From DATEOR01 sp046734455 (GTDB lineage: Bacteria; Actinomycetota; Thermoleophilia; Gaiellales; Gaiellaceae), in NCBI GenBank assembly GCA_046734455.1, contig JBKPRJ010000001.1, forward strand, positions 1-58,694: a DNA stretch of 58,694 bases, in the 5' to 3' direction. Positions within the stretch are counted from its first letter, which is position 1. The number at the start of each line of letters is the position of its first letter. Both the position numbers and the translations under genes were made by a program. The notes below the pieces were generated by a model, which saw nothing but the letters and a program-made list of their open reading frames with translations, was not told where the DNA came from and ran no database searches. Below are positions 7,917 through 15,371 of the stretch, piece by piece.

Positions 7917-8609
7917 CTAGACGATCCCGCTGCGGACCGCATAGACGGCGGCCTGGATGCGGTTCTCGATCTGCAGCTTCATGAGGATGTTCGAGATGTG
8001 GTTCTTGACCGTCTTCGGGCTGATGAAGAGCTCGCGGGCGATCTGCGCGTTGTCCTTGCCGTTGGCGATGAGCTTCAACACCTCGAGCTCCCGATCGGAG
8101 AGCTCGGCGCGGATCGTCTCGGCCGCGTCCGCGTCCTTCGACTGCGCCCGCAGCCGCTGCAGCACCTTCGCGGCGATCTGCGGCGAGATGAGCGACTCCC
8201 CCTCGGAGGCCGCTCTGATCCCGGCGATCAGCTCCTGAATCGACGAGTCCTTGAGCAGGTAGCCGCACGCGCCCGCCATGACGGCGTTCATTACATCGTC
8301 GTCGTCCGCGGAGATGGTCAGGACGACTACGCGGCTGAGCGGCGCGAGGCTCGACAGGCGCCGCGTCGTCTCGACCCCGCCGGCACCCGGCATGTTCAGA
8401 TCCATGATCACGACGTCGGGCGCGAGGTCGGAGGCGAGGCGGATGGCGTTCTCGCCGTTCTCGGCCTCTCCTACGACGTTGACGCCCTCCTCCTCCAGCA
8501 GGTTGCGCAGCCCGGTGCGGAACAGGTCGTGGTCGTCGACCACGAGCACGCGCAGCTCGTCGAGCCCTTTCGTGCCTGGTGGATCCCCCTGTTCCGCGCT
8601 CGCGCTCAA
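7917..8609 (-). CDS. NarL/FixJ-type two-component response regulator
   Basis: A 230-residue response regulator. Receiver domain (about 18-140): acidic pair in VVDDHD, phosphoacceptor Asp in VIMDLNMPG, Lys in YLLKDSS. Output LuxR-type helix-turn-helix at about 168-225 (LSDRELEVLKLIANGKDNAQIARELFISPKT in pieces). The TTG at 8609 is preceded by AAGGAGGGG, a strong ribosome site. No cognate histidine kinase gene adjoins it, so it is an orphan within this window; it forms a two-gene unit with the YbjQ-like gene. Confidence 0.94.
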   Translation of the reverse strand: MSASAEQGDPPGTKGLDELRVLVVDDHDLFRTGLRNLLEEEGVNVVGEAENGENAIRLASDLAPDVVIMDLNMPGAGGVETTRRLSSLAPLSRVVVLTISADDDDVMNAVMAGACGYLLKDSSIQELIAGIRAASEGESLISPQIAAKVLQRLRAQSKDADAAETIRAELSDRELEVLKLIANGKDNAQIARELFISPKTVKNHISNILMKLQIENRIQAAVYAVRSGIV

Positions 8610-8658
8610 CGCCCCTCCTTGCGCCTCAGACGGGCAGTGTAGTCACTTTCGGCCGCGC

Positions 8659-9675
8659 TCAGTGCAGCGTGATGGTGACCGTCTTTCGCCCCCATGCGAG
8701 CGCGTCTGCGCAGGACTCGAACCAGACGTCGATGGTGCGGCCCTTCACCGCGGAGCCCGTGTCCGCGGCGACGCCCTCTCCGTAGCCCGGAACGAACATG
8801 TGGGTGCCGAGCGGGATGACGCTCGGGTCGACCGCCACGACTCCCGGGCTCGTCGGGACGCCGGTGGCGGTGTTTCCCTTCAGGCAATAGCCGGTCGAGG
8901 AGACGGTCATCTTCGACCCGTTGGCGGGAGGCGCCGGCGGGACGGCCGTGCCCCCGGTGTTGTCGCTGAGCTGGTTCGACTGCTCGGATGCGGCGGTCGC
9001 TTGCGCGGTCAGCTTGGAGATCTGAGCCTGGTTGAGCTCTTGCTGGTGGCGGAGCCCGGCGAGATACGAGGCCTTCGCGTCGCGCGCGGCGGCGACTGCG
9101 GCGCGCGTCGAGCGCGCGTCCGCGAGCAGGCCCTTGAGCTCCGTCTCGCGCGCCGCGAGCTGCGCGGAGGCTGCGCGGAGCGCAAGCTTGGCCCGCGCGA
9201 GCTGCGAGATGATCTCCTTGTCCTGGGTCGCAAGGCGGTTGAGGCCGTCGAGCGCGGACACGATCTCGTCGAGGGACTGCGCGCCGAGGAGCACGGCCAG
9301 AGGATCGACATCCCCTTCGACGTAGAGCTGCCGCAGCCGCGCGGCGAGCTGGGACTGGGCCGCCTGGAAGCTGGAGCGCGCGATCTCGAGGTGCTTCCGC
9401 GCGGCTTCGCGCTGTGCCTGCACCTCCGCGCTTCGCGCTTCCAGCGCGGTGACCCGCCGCTCCGCCTGTGAGAGGCGCGTTTCGAGGGAGTAGAGCTCGA
9501 GGAGGGCCCGCTGCGAGCTCGCAGCGAGGCTCTCGTTCGCGGTTAGCAGGCCCGCGACCCGGTCCCGACCTGCAGGGTTCTCGGCCCGTGCCCACGTCGC
9601 GGCGACGAGGAGGGCGATCATGGCCAGGCAAAAGACCGCGAGCCGAGCCGGACGCTTGTGGCAACTCGCCCGCAC
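8659..9675 (-). CDS. Secreted coiled-coil protein with C-terminal 3D domain
   Basis: A 338-residue exported protein. Signal peptide with hydrophobic core LAVFCLAMIALLVAATWARA (about 12-31). Residues about 40-230 are a long Ala/Gln/Arg-rich coiled coil. The C-terminal 90 residues are a 3D domain, named for three conserved aspartates visible as VAVDPSVIPLGT, ADTGSAVKG and IDVWF; this double-psi barrel occurs in MltA-like and Rpf-like peptidoglycan lytic enzymes. The GTG at 9675 has a TAGGGT box nine bases upstream. It is transcribed away from the NlpC/P60 gene, with which its coiled coil shares sequence similarity. Confidence 0.88.
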   Translation of the reverse strand: MRASCHKRPARLAVFCLAMIALLVAATWARAENPAGRDRVAGLLTANESLAASSQRALLELYSLETRLSQAERRVTALEARSAEVQAQREAARKHLEIARSSFQAAQSQLAARLRQLYVEGDVDPLAVLLGAQSLDEIVSALDGLNRLATQDKEIISQLARAKLALRAASAQLAARETELKGLLADARSTRAAVAAARDAKASYLAGLRHQQELNQAQISKLTAQATAASEQSNQLSDNTGGTAVPPAPPANGSKMTVSSTGYCLKGNTATGVPTSPGVVAVDPSVIPLGTHMFVPGYGEGVAADTGSAVKGRTIDVWFESCADALAWGRKTVTITLH

Positions 9676-9684
9676 GAGTCCGGC

Positions 9685-9690
9685 ACCCTA
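9685..9690 (-). promoter_or_regulatory. Putative -10 box (TAGGGT) of the 3D-domain gene
   Basis: On the minus strand TAGGGT is followed by nine bases and then the GTG at 9675, placing the likely transcription start about two bases from the start codon. Confidence 0.4.
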
Positions 9691-9829
9691 ACACGGCCCC
9701 GCAAAAGCCCGTTGCAATACGGAACACCACTGTTTGCGCCTCGTCGTGAGGCCCTGTTACCATGCCCGGCTTGTGACCGCGGCGCGACCCCCAGCCTGCG
9801 CTTGCGTCGACCCCGTCTAGGCGGTTCTT

Positions 9830-10870
9830 ATCCGAGCGACTCCAAGACACTCGTTCTTTTTCGCGCTTCTGAGCGCCCTCGTCGCGGCCTCCTATTTTGC
9901 CGCCGGGGCGAGCGCCTCCCCAAGTGTCCAGTCGAAGCAGGCGGAGGCCAAGCAAGTCCTCGCAGAGATCCAAGCCATCGACGCGAACCTCGAGCACGTG
10001 ATCGAGTCGTACAACGCGGCGCAGATCAAGCTCGACTCGATCGAGGCCGAGCTGCGCGTGAACGAGAACCGTCTGGCCGTGGCGAAGGCCAACTTCAAGC
10101 AGGCCGAGTCGTTCCTCTCAGCGCGGCTCGTCTCGCTCTACACCTCGGGTGAGCAGAGCGCGCTCGAGGTGCTCCTCGGCTCGGCGAGCCTGGACGACCT
10201 GCTGGAGCGAGTGGATGCGGTCAACCGCCTCTCCGAGCAGGACTCCCGGATCGTCAACGAAGTGAAGACGTTCCGCGCCGAGATCAAGGAACGCGAGGCG
10301 AAGCTGACGATGGCCCGCTCCGAGCAGCAGCGGATCGTGGCCGAGCGCGCGGCCAAGCGCGATCAGATCCGCAGTCAGCTGGCCGAGCGGCAGCACCTTC
10401 TTTCGAGCATCAAGGATGAGATCGCCAGGATGCAGGCGGCCGAGCGCCGACAGCAGCAGCAGCTGGCCGACCAGGCACAGACAAGGGTCTCGAACGACTT
10501 CGGCGGCAACCCGGCCGGCCACTACAGCGGCGTCGTCGGTATCGCGATGCAGTACCTGGGCGTGCCCTACGTCTGGGGCGGCGCCTCGCCGAGCGGCTTC
10601 GACTGCTCCGGCTTCACGATGTACGTCTTCGCCAAGGTCGGCGTCTCGCTCCCCCACAACGCTGCCATGCAATACGGCTACGGGAGCGCCGTCTCGAGGG
10701 AGAACCTGGCGCCCGGCGACCTCGTCTTCTTCAACGGGCTCGGGCATGTCGGCCTCTACATCGGCGGGGGCCAGTTCATCCACGCGCCCCACACCGGCGA
10801 TGTGGTGAAGATCTCCAGCCTGTCCGAGTCCTGGTACGCGTCGACCTACGTCGGCGCGCGCAGGCTCTAG
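9830..10870 (+). CDS. Secreted coiled-coil NlpC/P60 peptidoglycan endopeptidase
   Basis: A gamma-glutamyl/DAP-type cell-wall endopeptidase with an N-terminal coiled coil (RipA-like architecture). Catalytic triad of the C-terminal NlpC/P60 domain: Cys in GFDCSGF, His in GLGHVGLYIG, His in FIHAPHTG. The first standard start in frame is GTG 9998, but the frame is open from 9821 and encodes a textbook signal peptide (core SFFFALLSALVAASYFAAG, cleavage after ASA). No ATG, GTG or TTG precedes it; an ATC at 9830 would give MRATPRH as n-region, so I annotate from there with low certainty for the start (346 aa; 290 aa from 9998). Ends tail-to-tail with the next gene. Confidence 0.85.
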   Translation: MRATPRHSFFFALLSALVAASYFAAGASASPSVQSKQAEAKQVLAEIQAIDANLEHVIESYNAAQIKLDSIEAELRVNENRLAVAKANFKQAESFLSARLVSLYTSGEQSALEVLLGSASLDDLLERVDAVNRLSEQDSRIVNEVKTFRAEIKEREAKLTMARSEQQRIVAERAAKRDQIRSQLAERQHLLSSIKDEIARMQAAERRQQQQLADQAQTRVSNDFGGNPAGHYSGVVGIAMQYLGVPYVWGGASPSGFDCSGFTMYVFAKVGVSLPHNAAMQYGYGSAVSRENLAPGDLVFFNGLGHVGLYIGGGQFIHAPHTGDVVKISSLSESWYASTYVGARRL

Positions 10871-11259
10871 CTCGCTCGCCGTAGGCGCACGCGCGTTCCG
10901 CCTCTGACGGACGCGAACTCGACCTCGTCGACCAGGGCGAGCATCAGGGGGATTCCGCGCCCGCTTTCGCCCTCGCGCTCGGGATCGGGCCCGAAGGAGG
11001 GCTCGAACCTGCCTCGGTCGGTCACTTCGACCTCGACCGCGCTCTCACCGCCGGCGATCGCGACCTCGACGGAGTGGCGGCTCGGCGCTCCCTTGATCGC
11101 GTTCGTGACGGCCTCCGTCGCCGCCACTTTGAGGTCAAAGGTCGCCTCAGACGTCAGGTTGCTCGCCCGAGCGATGCAGTCGAGCGCTTGGCGGAGCTTC
11201 GACGTTGCCCCTGGCTCGTTGCAAAGCTCTAGCCGGATTGTTCTTTCAGCGTGTTCCAT
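10867..11259 (-). CDS. RsbW-like anti-sigma ATP-binding protein
   Basis: A 130-residue stand-alone GHKL/HATPase_c_2 domain, the fold of SpoIIAB/RsbW serine kinases and anti-sigma factors. Seen: the N-box AATEAVTNAIKG, the G1-type region VTDRGRFEPSFGPD, and the G2 region GESGRGIPLMLALVDEV. It probably binds a sigma factor or an anti-anti-sigma partner and controls a stress response, but no sigma or STAS gene adjoins it here. ATG 11259; its stop overlaps the stop of the P60 gene by three bases. Confidence 0.87.
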   Translation of the reverse strand: MEHAERTIRLELCNEPGATSKLRQALDCIARASNLTSEATFDLKVAATEAVTNAIKGAPSRHSVEVAIAGGESAVEVEVTDRGRFEPSFGPDPEREGESGRGIPLMLALVDEVEFASVRGGTRVRLRRAS

Positions 11260-11409
11260 GCCCTTCCGCGTGGCACCGCCTCCGCGCGGTTAACCTCCCC
11301 GTATGGCTTGAAAACGTGGTTTTTAGGTTTTTTCAGTCGCCTTAAATTCAACGGTCGGGCGCCGGGGAGGGTTGCGGCCCGGGGCGGAGAATGTAAGAGG
11401 CCCCTCGGC

Positions 11410-11415
11410 TAGGCT
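11410..11415 (+). promoter_or_regulatory. Putative -10 box (TAGGCT) of ku
   Basis: TAGGCT lies nine bases before the ku ATG, with no ribosome-binding site between, which fits a leaderless or near-leaderless message. The rest of the 165-bp gap 11260-11424 holds AT-rich tracts around 11310-11350 but no further feature I can support. Confidence 0.4.
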
Positions 11416-11424
11416 TAGACACCT

Positions 11425-12276
11425 ATGCGCACGATCTGGAACGGATCCATCAACTTCGGCCTCGTCAACATCCCGATCGGGTTGGCCGTGGCCCAGCAGC
11501 GGAAGGACACGTCCTTCCGCACCCTGCACCGCGAGTGCGGGACGCCGATCAAGCAGAAGCGCTACTGCCCGTTCCACGAGCGCGACGTCGAGGCCGACGA
11601 GCTCGTCAAGGGCTGGGAGTTCGCGAAGGGCCAGTTCGTGATGGTGGAGGAGTCCGACCTGGAGGCGGTCGCGCTGCAGCGCTCGCAATCCATCGACATC
11701 CTCCGCTTCGTCCCGATCGAGCAGGTCGATCCCATCTACTTCGACCGCGCCTACTACCTCGCGCCGGCGGACGCCGAGGCGCAGCGCCGCCCGTACGTGC
11801 TGCTTCTTCGAGCCATGCAGGACGCGAAGATGGCCGCGGTCGGCAAGTTCGTGCTCTGGGGCAAGGAGAACCTCTGCCTCATCCGGCCGCTCGGCGACTC
11901 ACTCGCGCTCGAGACGCTCTACTACGCCGAGGACGTGCGCGCCCGCGAGGAGATCGACGCGTCAGTCGGCGAGATCGACGTCAAGGGCCCGGAGCTCGAA
12001 ATGGCCAGGCAGCTGGTCGAGAGCCTCGTCGGCGACTTCGATCCCGAGGAGTACGAGAACGAGTACCGCAACGACCTGCGGGCGATGCTCGAGGCCAAGC
12101 TCGAGGGCAAGGAGATCGTCGCGCCCGAGCCGGCGAAGGAAGCGCCTGTAGTCGACCTCATGGAGGCGCTCAAGCAGAGCGTCGCCCAGGCGCGCAAGGA
12201 CAAGCCGGCGGCCGCGAAGACGAAGGCCAAGCCGAAGAACGCCGCGGCTCCGAAGAAGCGCGCCGCCGCCCGCTAG
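11425..12276 (+). CDS. ku: Non-homologous end-joining protein Ku
   Basis: Bacterial Ku forms a homodimeric ring on broken DNA ends and recruits LigD. The 283-residue product opens with the family signature MRTIWNGSINFGLVNIPIGL, contains KRYCPFHERDVEADELVKGWEF and the central beta-barrel region, and ends in a Lys/Ala-rich tail (about 255-283) like the extended DNA-binding tails of actinobacterial Ku. No ligD lies in this window; immediately downstream are two gene relics, so the NHEJ partner must be elsewhere. A TAGGCT box nine bases from the ATG suggests leaderless expression. Confidence 0.96.
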   Translation: MRTIWNGSINFGLVNIPIGLAVAQQRKDTSFRTLHRECGTPIKQKRYCPFHERDVEADELVKGWEFAKGQFVMVEESDLEAVALQRSQSIDILRFVPIEQVDPIYFDRAYYLAPADAEAQRRPYVLLLRAMQDAKMAAVGKFVLWGKENLCLIRPLGDSLALETLYYAEDVRAREEIDASVGEIDVKGPELEMARQLVESLVGDFDPEEYENEYRNDLRAMLEAKLEGKEIVAPEPAKEAPVVDLMEALKQSVAQARKDKPAAAKTKAKPKNAAAPKKRAAAR

Positions 12277-12307
12277 CGGCCGGATTTAAACTTTCGAGCG
12301 CGCGTCG

Positions 12308-12313
12308 CATACT
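12308..12313 (+). promoter_or_regulatory. Putative -10 box (CATACT) of the broken secreted gene
   Basis: CATACT ends seven bases before GTG 12321, the spacing seen at several other starts in the window, so the promoter of the truncated gene may still be intact. Confidence 0.3.
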
Positions 12314-12320
12314 CGGGCGC

Positions 12321-12660
12321 GTGACAGGGAGGGTGCTCGTCGTTGCGCTGCTCGCGGCCGCGGTCTTTGCGCTTGCGGCTCCCGGCTTCGCCGCCGCGGC
12401 CTGCCAGCAGTGGACGGGCGCTCCGCCGCCGTCGCCGGGCACGCAGAGCAACGAGCTGAGCGACGTGGCGGTTCTCGGTCCGTGTAATGCCTACGCGGTC
12501 GGCAATTTCAACAGCGGATCGGGGGACACCGCGTTGCTGGAGCGCTACAGCGGATCCGGATGGCGGCGGGTCACGATCCCGACGCCGGGAACCGTGAGCA
12601 GGCTCCTCAGCGATCTCCGGTCCGAGTGCGGCGGATGGTCCGGTTCCATCGGATCACTCG
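12321..12660 (+). pseudogene. 5' remnant of a secreted repeat (propeller-type) protein
   Basis: From GTG 12321 the frame encodes a clear signal peptide (RVLVVALLAAAVFALAAPGFAAA) and then one complete repeat of a type found many times over in large secreted beta-propeller-like proteins: SNELSDVAVLGPCNAYAVG followed by LLERYSGSGWRRV and PTPG. A second repeat starts (LLSDLRSECGGWSGSIGSL) but is degenerate, and the frame then runs into sequence that belongs to an unrelated gene on the other strand. The full-length family has several such repeats, so this is a 5' fragment of a larger gene. Confidence 0.6.
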
Positions 12661-12911
12661 CAGTGGGAGCCTTGCGTGCAGACAGCCGAGTGGCCTCGGT
12701 GCCCACCCGGCTCAGCGCCCGAGCAATCTCATGAGCGCGGGAACGAGCAACGCACGAACGATCGTGGCGTCGATCAGAACGCCCGCGGCTGAGGCAAGCT
12801 TGAGCTCTTGGTCATGATGATCTCGGAGGTGACAAGGCACCGAGAGCGACCGCTAACAGGAGCGCAGCCGCAGTGACGATCCGTCCCCGTTCGCTTGAGG
12901 CCGACCGCCTC
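12661..12911 (-). pseudogene. MMPL/RND-family transporter, decayed C-terminal remnant
   Basis: Read on the minus strand from 12911, three frames together give the conserved end of an actinobacterial MMPL protein: EAVGLKRTG, then RIVTAAALLLAVALGAL, then VTSEIIMTK, then ELKLASAAGVLIDATIV and RALLVPALMRLLGR, an in-frame TGA, and WAPRPLGCLHARL. At least three frameshifts and one stop separate these blocks, so the gene is dead. No upstream part of the transporter is recognisable beyond 12911. This is a remnant that no single-frame gene call would find. Confidence 0.75.
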
Positions 12912-13145
12912 CATCTTAGATTTTCAAGCCCGTTTGCTATGACTTCGAGCGACCTTGGCCGCGATCGTCAGCGAGATCAAGGACAGCCCACTTCAGGCTT
13001 CAAAGCCGAATACCGATTGGTGCGGATCGCCGCCGGCCGCGAGTAGTTGTGGTTCCGGCGACGGCGATCGATCTGATCCCCTGGAAAAGCAGGACACGAA
13101 GCCTTATTTTCGTGCGGGTATGCGTGACGAAGGGACGAACTCACC
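12912..13145. other. Non-coding gap without recognisable genes
   Basis: Short open frames exist here but none has a credible start, ribosome site or recognisable sequence, and the base composition is lower in GC than the neighbouring genes. It is probably decayed sequence continuing the relic region, ending with the ribosome site GAAGGGACG before the next gene. Confidence 0.5.
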
Positions 13146-14051
13146 GTGGACGAAGTAGCCGCGGTCCTCGCGATCTTCGCCTCCGCGTCGTTCGCCCTCG
13201 CCGCAACGCTCTGGCAGCGCGCAACCATGGGTTCCGACGTGGCGGGCGGAAGCCCAAAGGCGCTCGCCTCGCTCCTGACCAACAAGGTATGGCTCGTGGG
13301 CCTGGGCGCTCAGATGGTCGGCGTCGTGCTCCAGGCAGCAGCTCTCGACCGTGGGCGAGTCGCCATCATCCAGCCCCTGCTCGTGACCACGGTCATCTGG
13401 GCGATGCCGCTCGGGTACTTCCTGACGAACCAGACGATCACCCGGCGCCACATACTCGGCGCGGCAGTCGTGGTGGCGGGACTCGCCATCTTCGCGAGCT
13501 TCGGAGACCCGGCCGGTGGTGTGGACAACGCGCCGGGCTCGGCGTGGCTGTCCGCCTTTGTCATCCTCGGAGCAACCTGCGCCTGCCTGCTCCTTTTCGG
13601 GCACCGAGGTGACCTCTCCGCTCAGGCGGCGGTCTACGGGACGATCGCCGGGATCATGTACGGGGTGTCCGCAACCTTGATGAAGCCCGTGGTGGAGCAG
13701 CTTCATTCGGACGGCGTGGCGAGCGTCCTCGAGGGCTGGGAGCTCTGGGTGATGGCGATCGGCGGCCTCGGCGGCTTCTACATCCAGCAGATCTCTTTGG
13801 CGACCGGCAAGCTCGTCACGTCGGTGGCAACCGTCTCGGTGACCAACCCGGTGGTGAGCGTGCTGCTCGGCGTGCTCGTGCTGGAGGAGCGACTCGATCA
13901 GCCCCCTGCCTGGCACGTTGTGCTCGCCATACTCGGCCTCGCGCTCGCGCTCTTCGGCGCCGTGCTGATCGCGTCCGTATCCGAGGGCGCGCGGGAAGCC
14001 GAAGAGGCGACCGATCCTTCTGCCGCCCCTCCCCACCCCCAGCCGGCCTAG
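13146..14051 (+). CDS. DMT-superfamily (EamA/NIPA-like) membrane transporter
   Basis: A 301-residue integral membrane protein with about nine to ten transmembrane segments and the internal two-fold repeat of the drug/metabolite transporter superfamily. Seen: EVAAVLAIFASASFALAATL as the first segment, IIQPLLVTTVIWAMPLGY and, in the second half, TSVATVSVTNPVVSVLLGVLVLEER, the typical EamA end-of-repeat glutamate motif. The C-terminal 25 residues are a polar tail. GTG 13146 follows a GAAGGGA site. Substrate unknown. Single-gene unit, convergent with the membrane operon that follows. Confidence 0.85.
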   Translation: MDEVAAVLAIFASASFALAATLWQRATMGSDVAGGSPKALASLLTNKVWLVGLGAQMVGVVLQAAALDRGRVAIIQPLLVTTVIWAMPLGYFLTNQTITRRHILGAAVVVAGLAIFASFGDPAGGVDNAPGSAWLSAFVILGATCACLLLFGHRGDLSAQAAVYGTIAGIMYGVSATLMKPVVEQLHSDGVASVLEGWELWVMAIGGLGGFYIQQISLATGKLVTSVATVSVTNPVVSVLLGVLVLEERLDQPPAWHVVLAILGLALALFGAVLIASVSEGAREAEEATDPSAAPPHPQPA

Positions 14052-14055
14052 CGGC

Positions 14056-14691
14056 TCAGACCCCCTCCACCGGCGAGGTGCCGATCCAGATCGCCGTGCC
14101 GAGGAAAATGAGCCACCCGAGCGCGAGAAGCGCCTCGCGCTGTCTTTCCTCGTGGAGCTTCGTCGAGATCCCGGCGAAGAAAAGCGCCGCAGCGAGCATG
14201 ACCACCGCGAGGACGTAGTTGTCGGCACGCTGGTTGGCGGACTCGGCTTCGTCCGAGTGCCGGCCTGCCTGCGCGTTGAGCTCGGAGCTCCGGACTGACT
14301 CGGACACGCGGTACTCCGGCATCGCGAACGGAGTCAGCGGCGCGTCCGGGTTGGTGAACGGCTTCGTCGCGAGCCAGGCGTCGAACGCGGGCTCGAACTC
14401 CGGCCGGAAGCGGCGGCGGTAGAACTCGGCGAGCTCGTCATCCCCCATGAGGCGCGCATCGGTCCACTGGACGAATGTGGCGATATCCACCTGAGTCAGC
14501 TGGCCGGCGTGCGTGGCCGCTTCGGACGACTCGATGCGCGCTGCCGTCGCCTTGCTCGTGCTCACGGCTTGCTCGCCCCTCCAGCGGGTGGACTGGTACG
14601 TGCTCCACGCCGTCGCGAGCGCCGCGAAGGCGAGCAGGATCGTCGCGAACAGCTCGACCCAGTGCTGCCTTGTACTCGTGGCCTCGGTCAA
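14056..14691 (-). CDS. Hypothetical membrane protein (DUF4337-like), third gene of a membrane operon
   Basis: A 211-residue protein with one N-terminal and two C-terminal transmembrane segments (VELFATILLAFAALATAWS; YVLAVVMLAAALFFAGIS; LLALGWLIFLGTAIWIG) flanking a polar central domain rich in Glu, Ala and Arg. The motif TAWSTYQSTRWRGEQ just after the first segment resembles DUF4337-type proteins. The start is most likely TTG 14691, which overlaps the TGA of the upstream gene in the sequence TTGA; a longer frame to 14778 would lie inside that gene. Function unknown; context is a transporter plus a channel-like protein. Confidence 0.75.
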   Translation of the reverse strand: MTEATSTRQHWVELFATILLAFAALATAWSTYQSTRWRGEQAVSTSKATAARIESSEAATHAGQLTQVDIATFVQWTDARLMGDDELAEFYRRRFRPEFEPAFDAWLATKPFTNPDAPLTPFAMPEYRVSESVRSSELNAQAGRHSDEAESANQRADNYVLAVVMLAAALFFAGISTKLHEERQREALLALGWLIFLGTAIWIGTSPVEGV

Positions 14692-15371
14692 CTGAAGACG
14701 TTGACCGCGCGGGCGATCACGAGTCCAACGACCGTCAGTGAGATCAGCGACTGCAGCGCCATCGTGAGCTTCGCCCACCAGGCCATAGGCATGACATCCG
14801 TCGGGCTGAACGCGGTGGACGTCGTCAAACCGAGGATGAGGTAGTCGACGTACTGGGGGCGCCAGCCGGGCGGTGCGAGCTCGGGGCTCATCTGCTGCGT
14901 GAAGGCGAAGTCCAGGTAGGGCCGCTCACCCTGGTAGCGGGCGAGCGGCCCGCCGCTGTCCATGAGCCAGTAGAAGAGGCTGAAGACGAGGACGTTGCCG
15001 AGCCAGATCACTGCTCCCGAGGCGAGCAGGTTGCTCGCGGACTCAGTTACCTTCGTGCCTTCGACCAGGTCGACGATCAGCTTGACCGTCGAGGCCAGCG
15101 CCGCGCAGCCGAGCAGGCTCACGAGTCCGATCGCGAGCCGCCTGAGCCAGCGCCTGTGGCCACTCACCCGCGCCGGGTCGGTCGCGAGAAGGACGATCAG
15201 CAGGCCGATCTCGACCGCCGGGACGAGCCATTCTGGCCCAAGCGAGGAGCGTTGCGGGACTGCTATCCGCAGGACGACTGACACCGCGATGAAAAAGGCG
15301 AGCGTGGCGACGATCGGCCAGCGCGGCTCGAGGACGAGGCGCTCCTCGCGTTCCGATGCCGCCGTCGTCAC
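14688..15371 (-). CDS. Channel-like membrane protein, second gene of a membrane operon
   Basis: A 227-residue membrane protein with four to five transmembrane segments: WPIVATLAFFIAVSVVLRI, LVPAVEIGLLIVLLA, AIGLVSLLGCAALASTVKLI, NLLASGAVIWLGNVLVFSLFYW and a terminal LMALQ-type helix. Between the last two lies YVDYLILGLTTSTAFSPTDVMPM, which looks like the pore-helix and loop of a two-pore potassium channel but without the TVGYG filter. GTG 15371 overlaps the TGA of the MFS gene (GTGA), and its own TGA overlaps the next TTG. Function unknown; possibly a modified channel. Confidence 0.8.
   Translation of the reverse strand: MTTAASEREERLVLEPRWPIVATLAFFIAVSVVLRIAVPQRSSLGPEWLVPAVEIGLLIVLLATDPARVSGHRRWLRRLAIGLVSLLGCAALASTVKLIVDLVEGTKVTESASNLLASGAVIWLGNVLVFSLFYWLMDSGGPLARYQGERPYLDFAFTQQMSPELAPPGWRPQYVDYLILGLTTSTAFSPTDVMPMAWWAKLTMALQSLISLTVVGLVIARAVNVFS

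Noticed and set aside
11300..11330. Alternative-sigma (SigB-like) promoter ahead of the anti-sigma-type gene
   Set aside because: GTTTTC and GGGGAGG are present on the minus strand but spacing and match are too poor to claim.
12955..13158. A 67-codon plus-strand frame in the relic region
   Set aside because: No ribosome site, no recognisable sequence, overlaps the start of the DMT gene and lies in decayed sequence.
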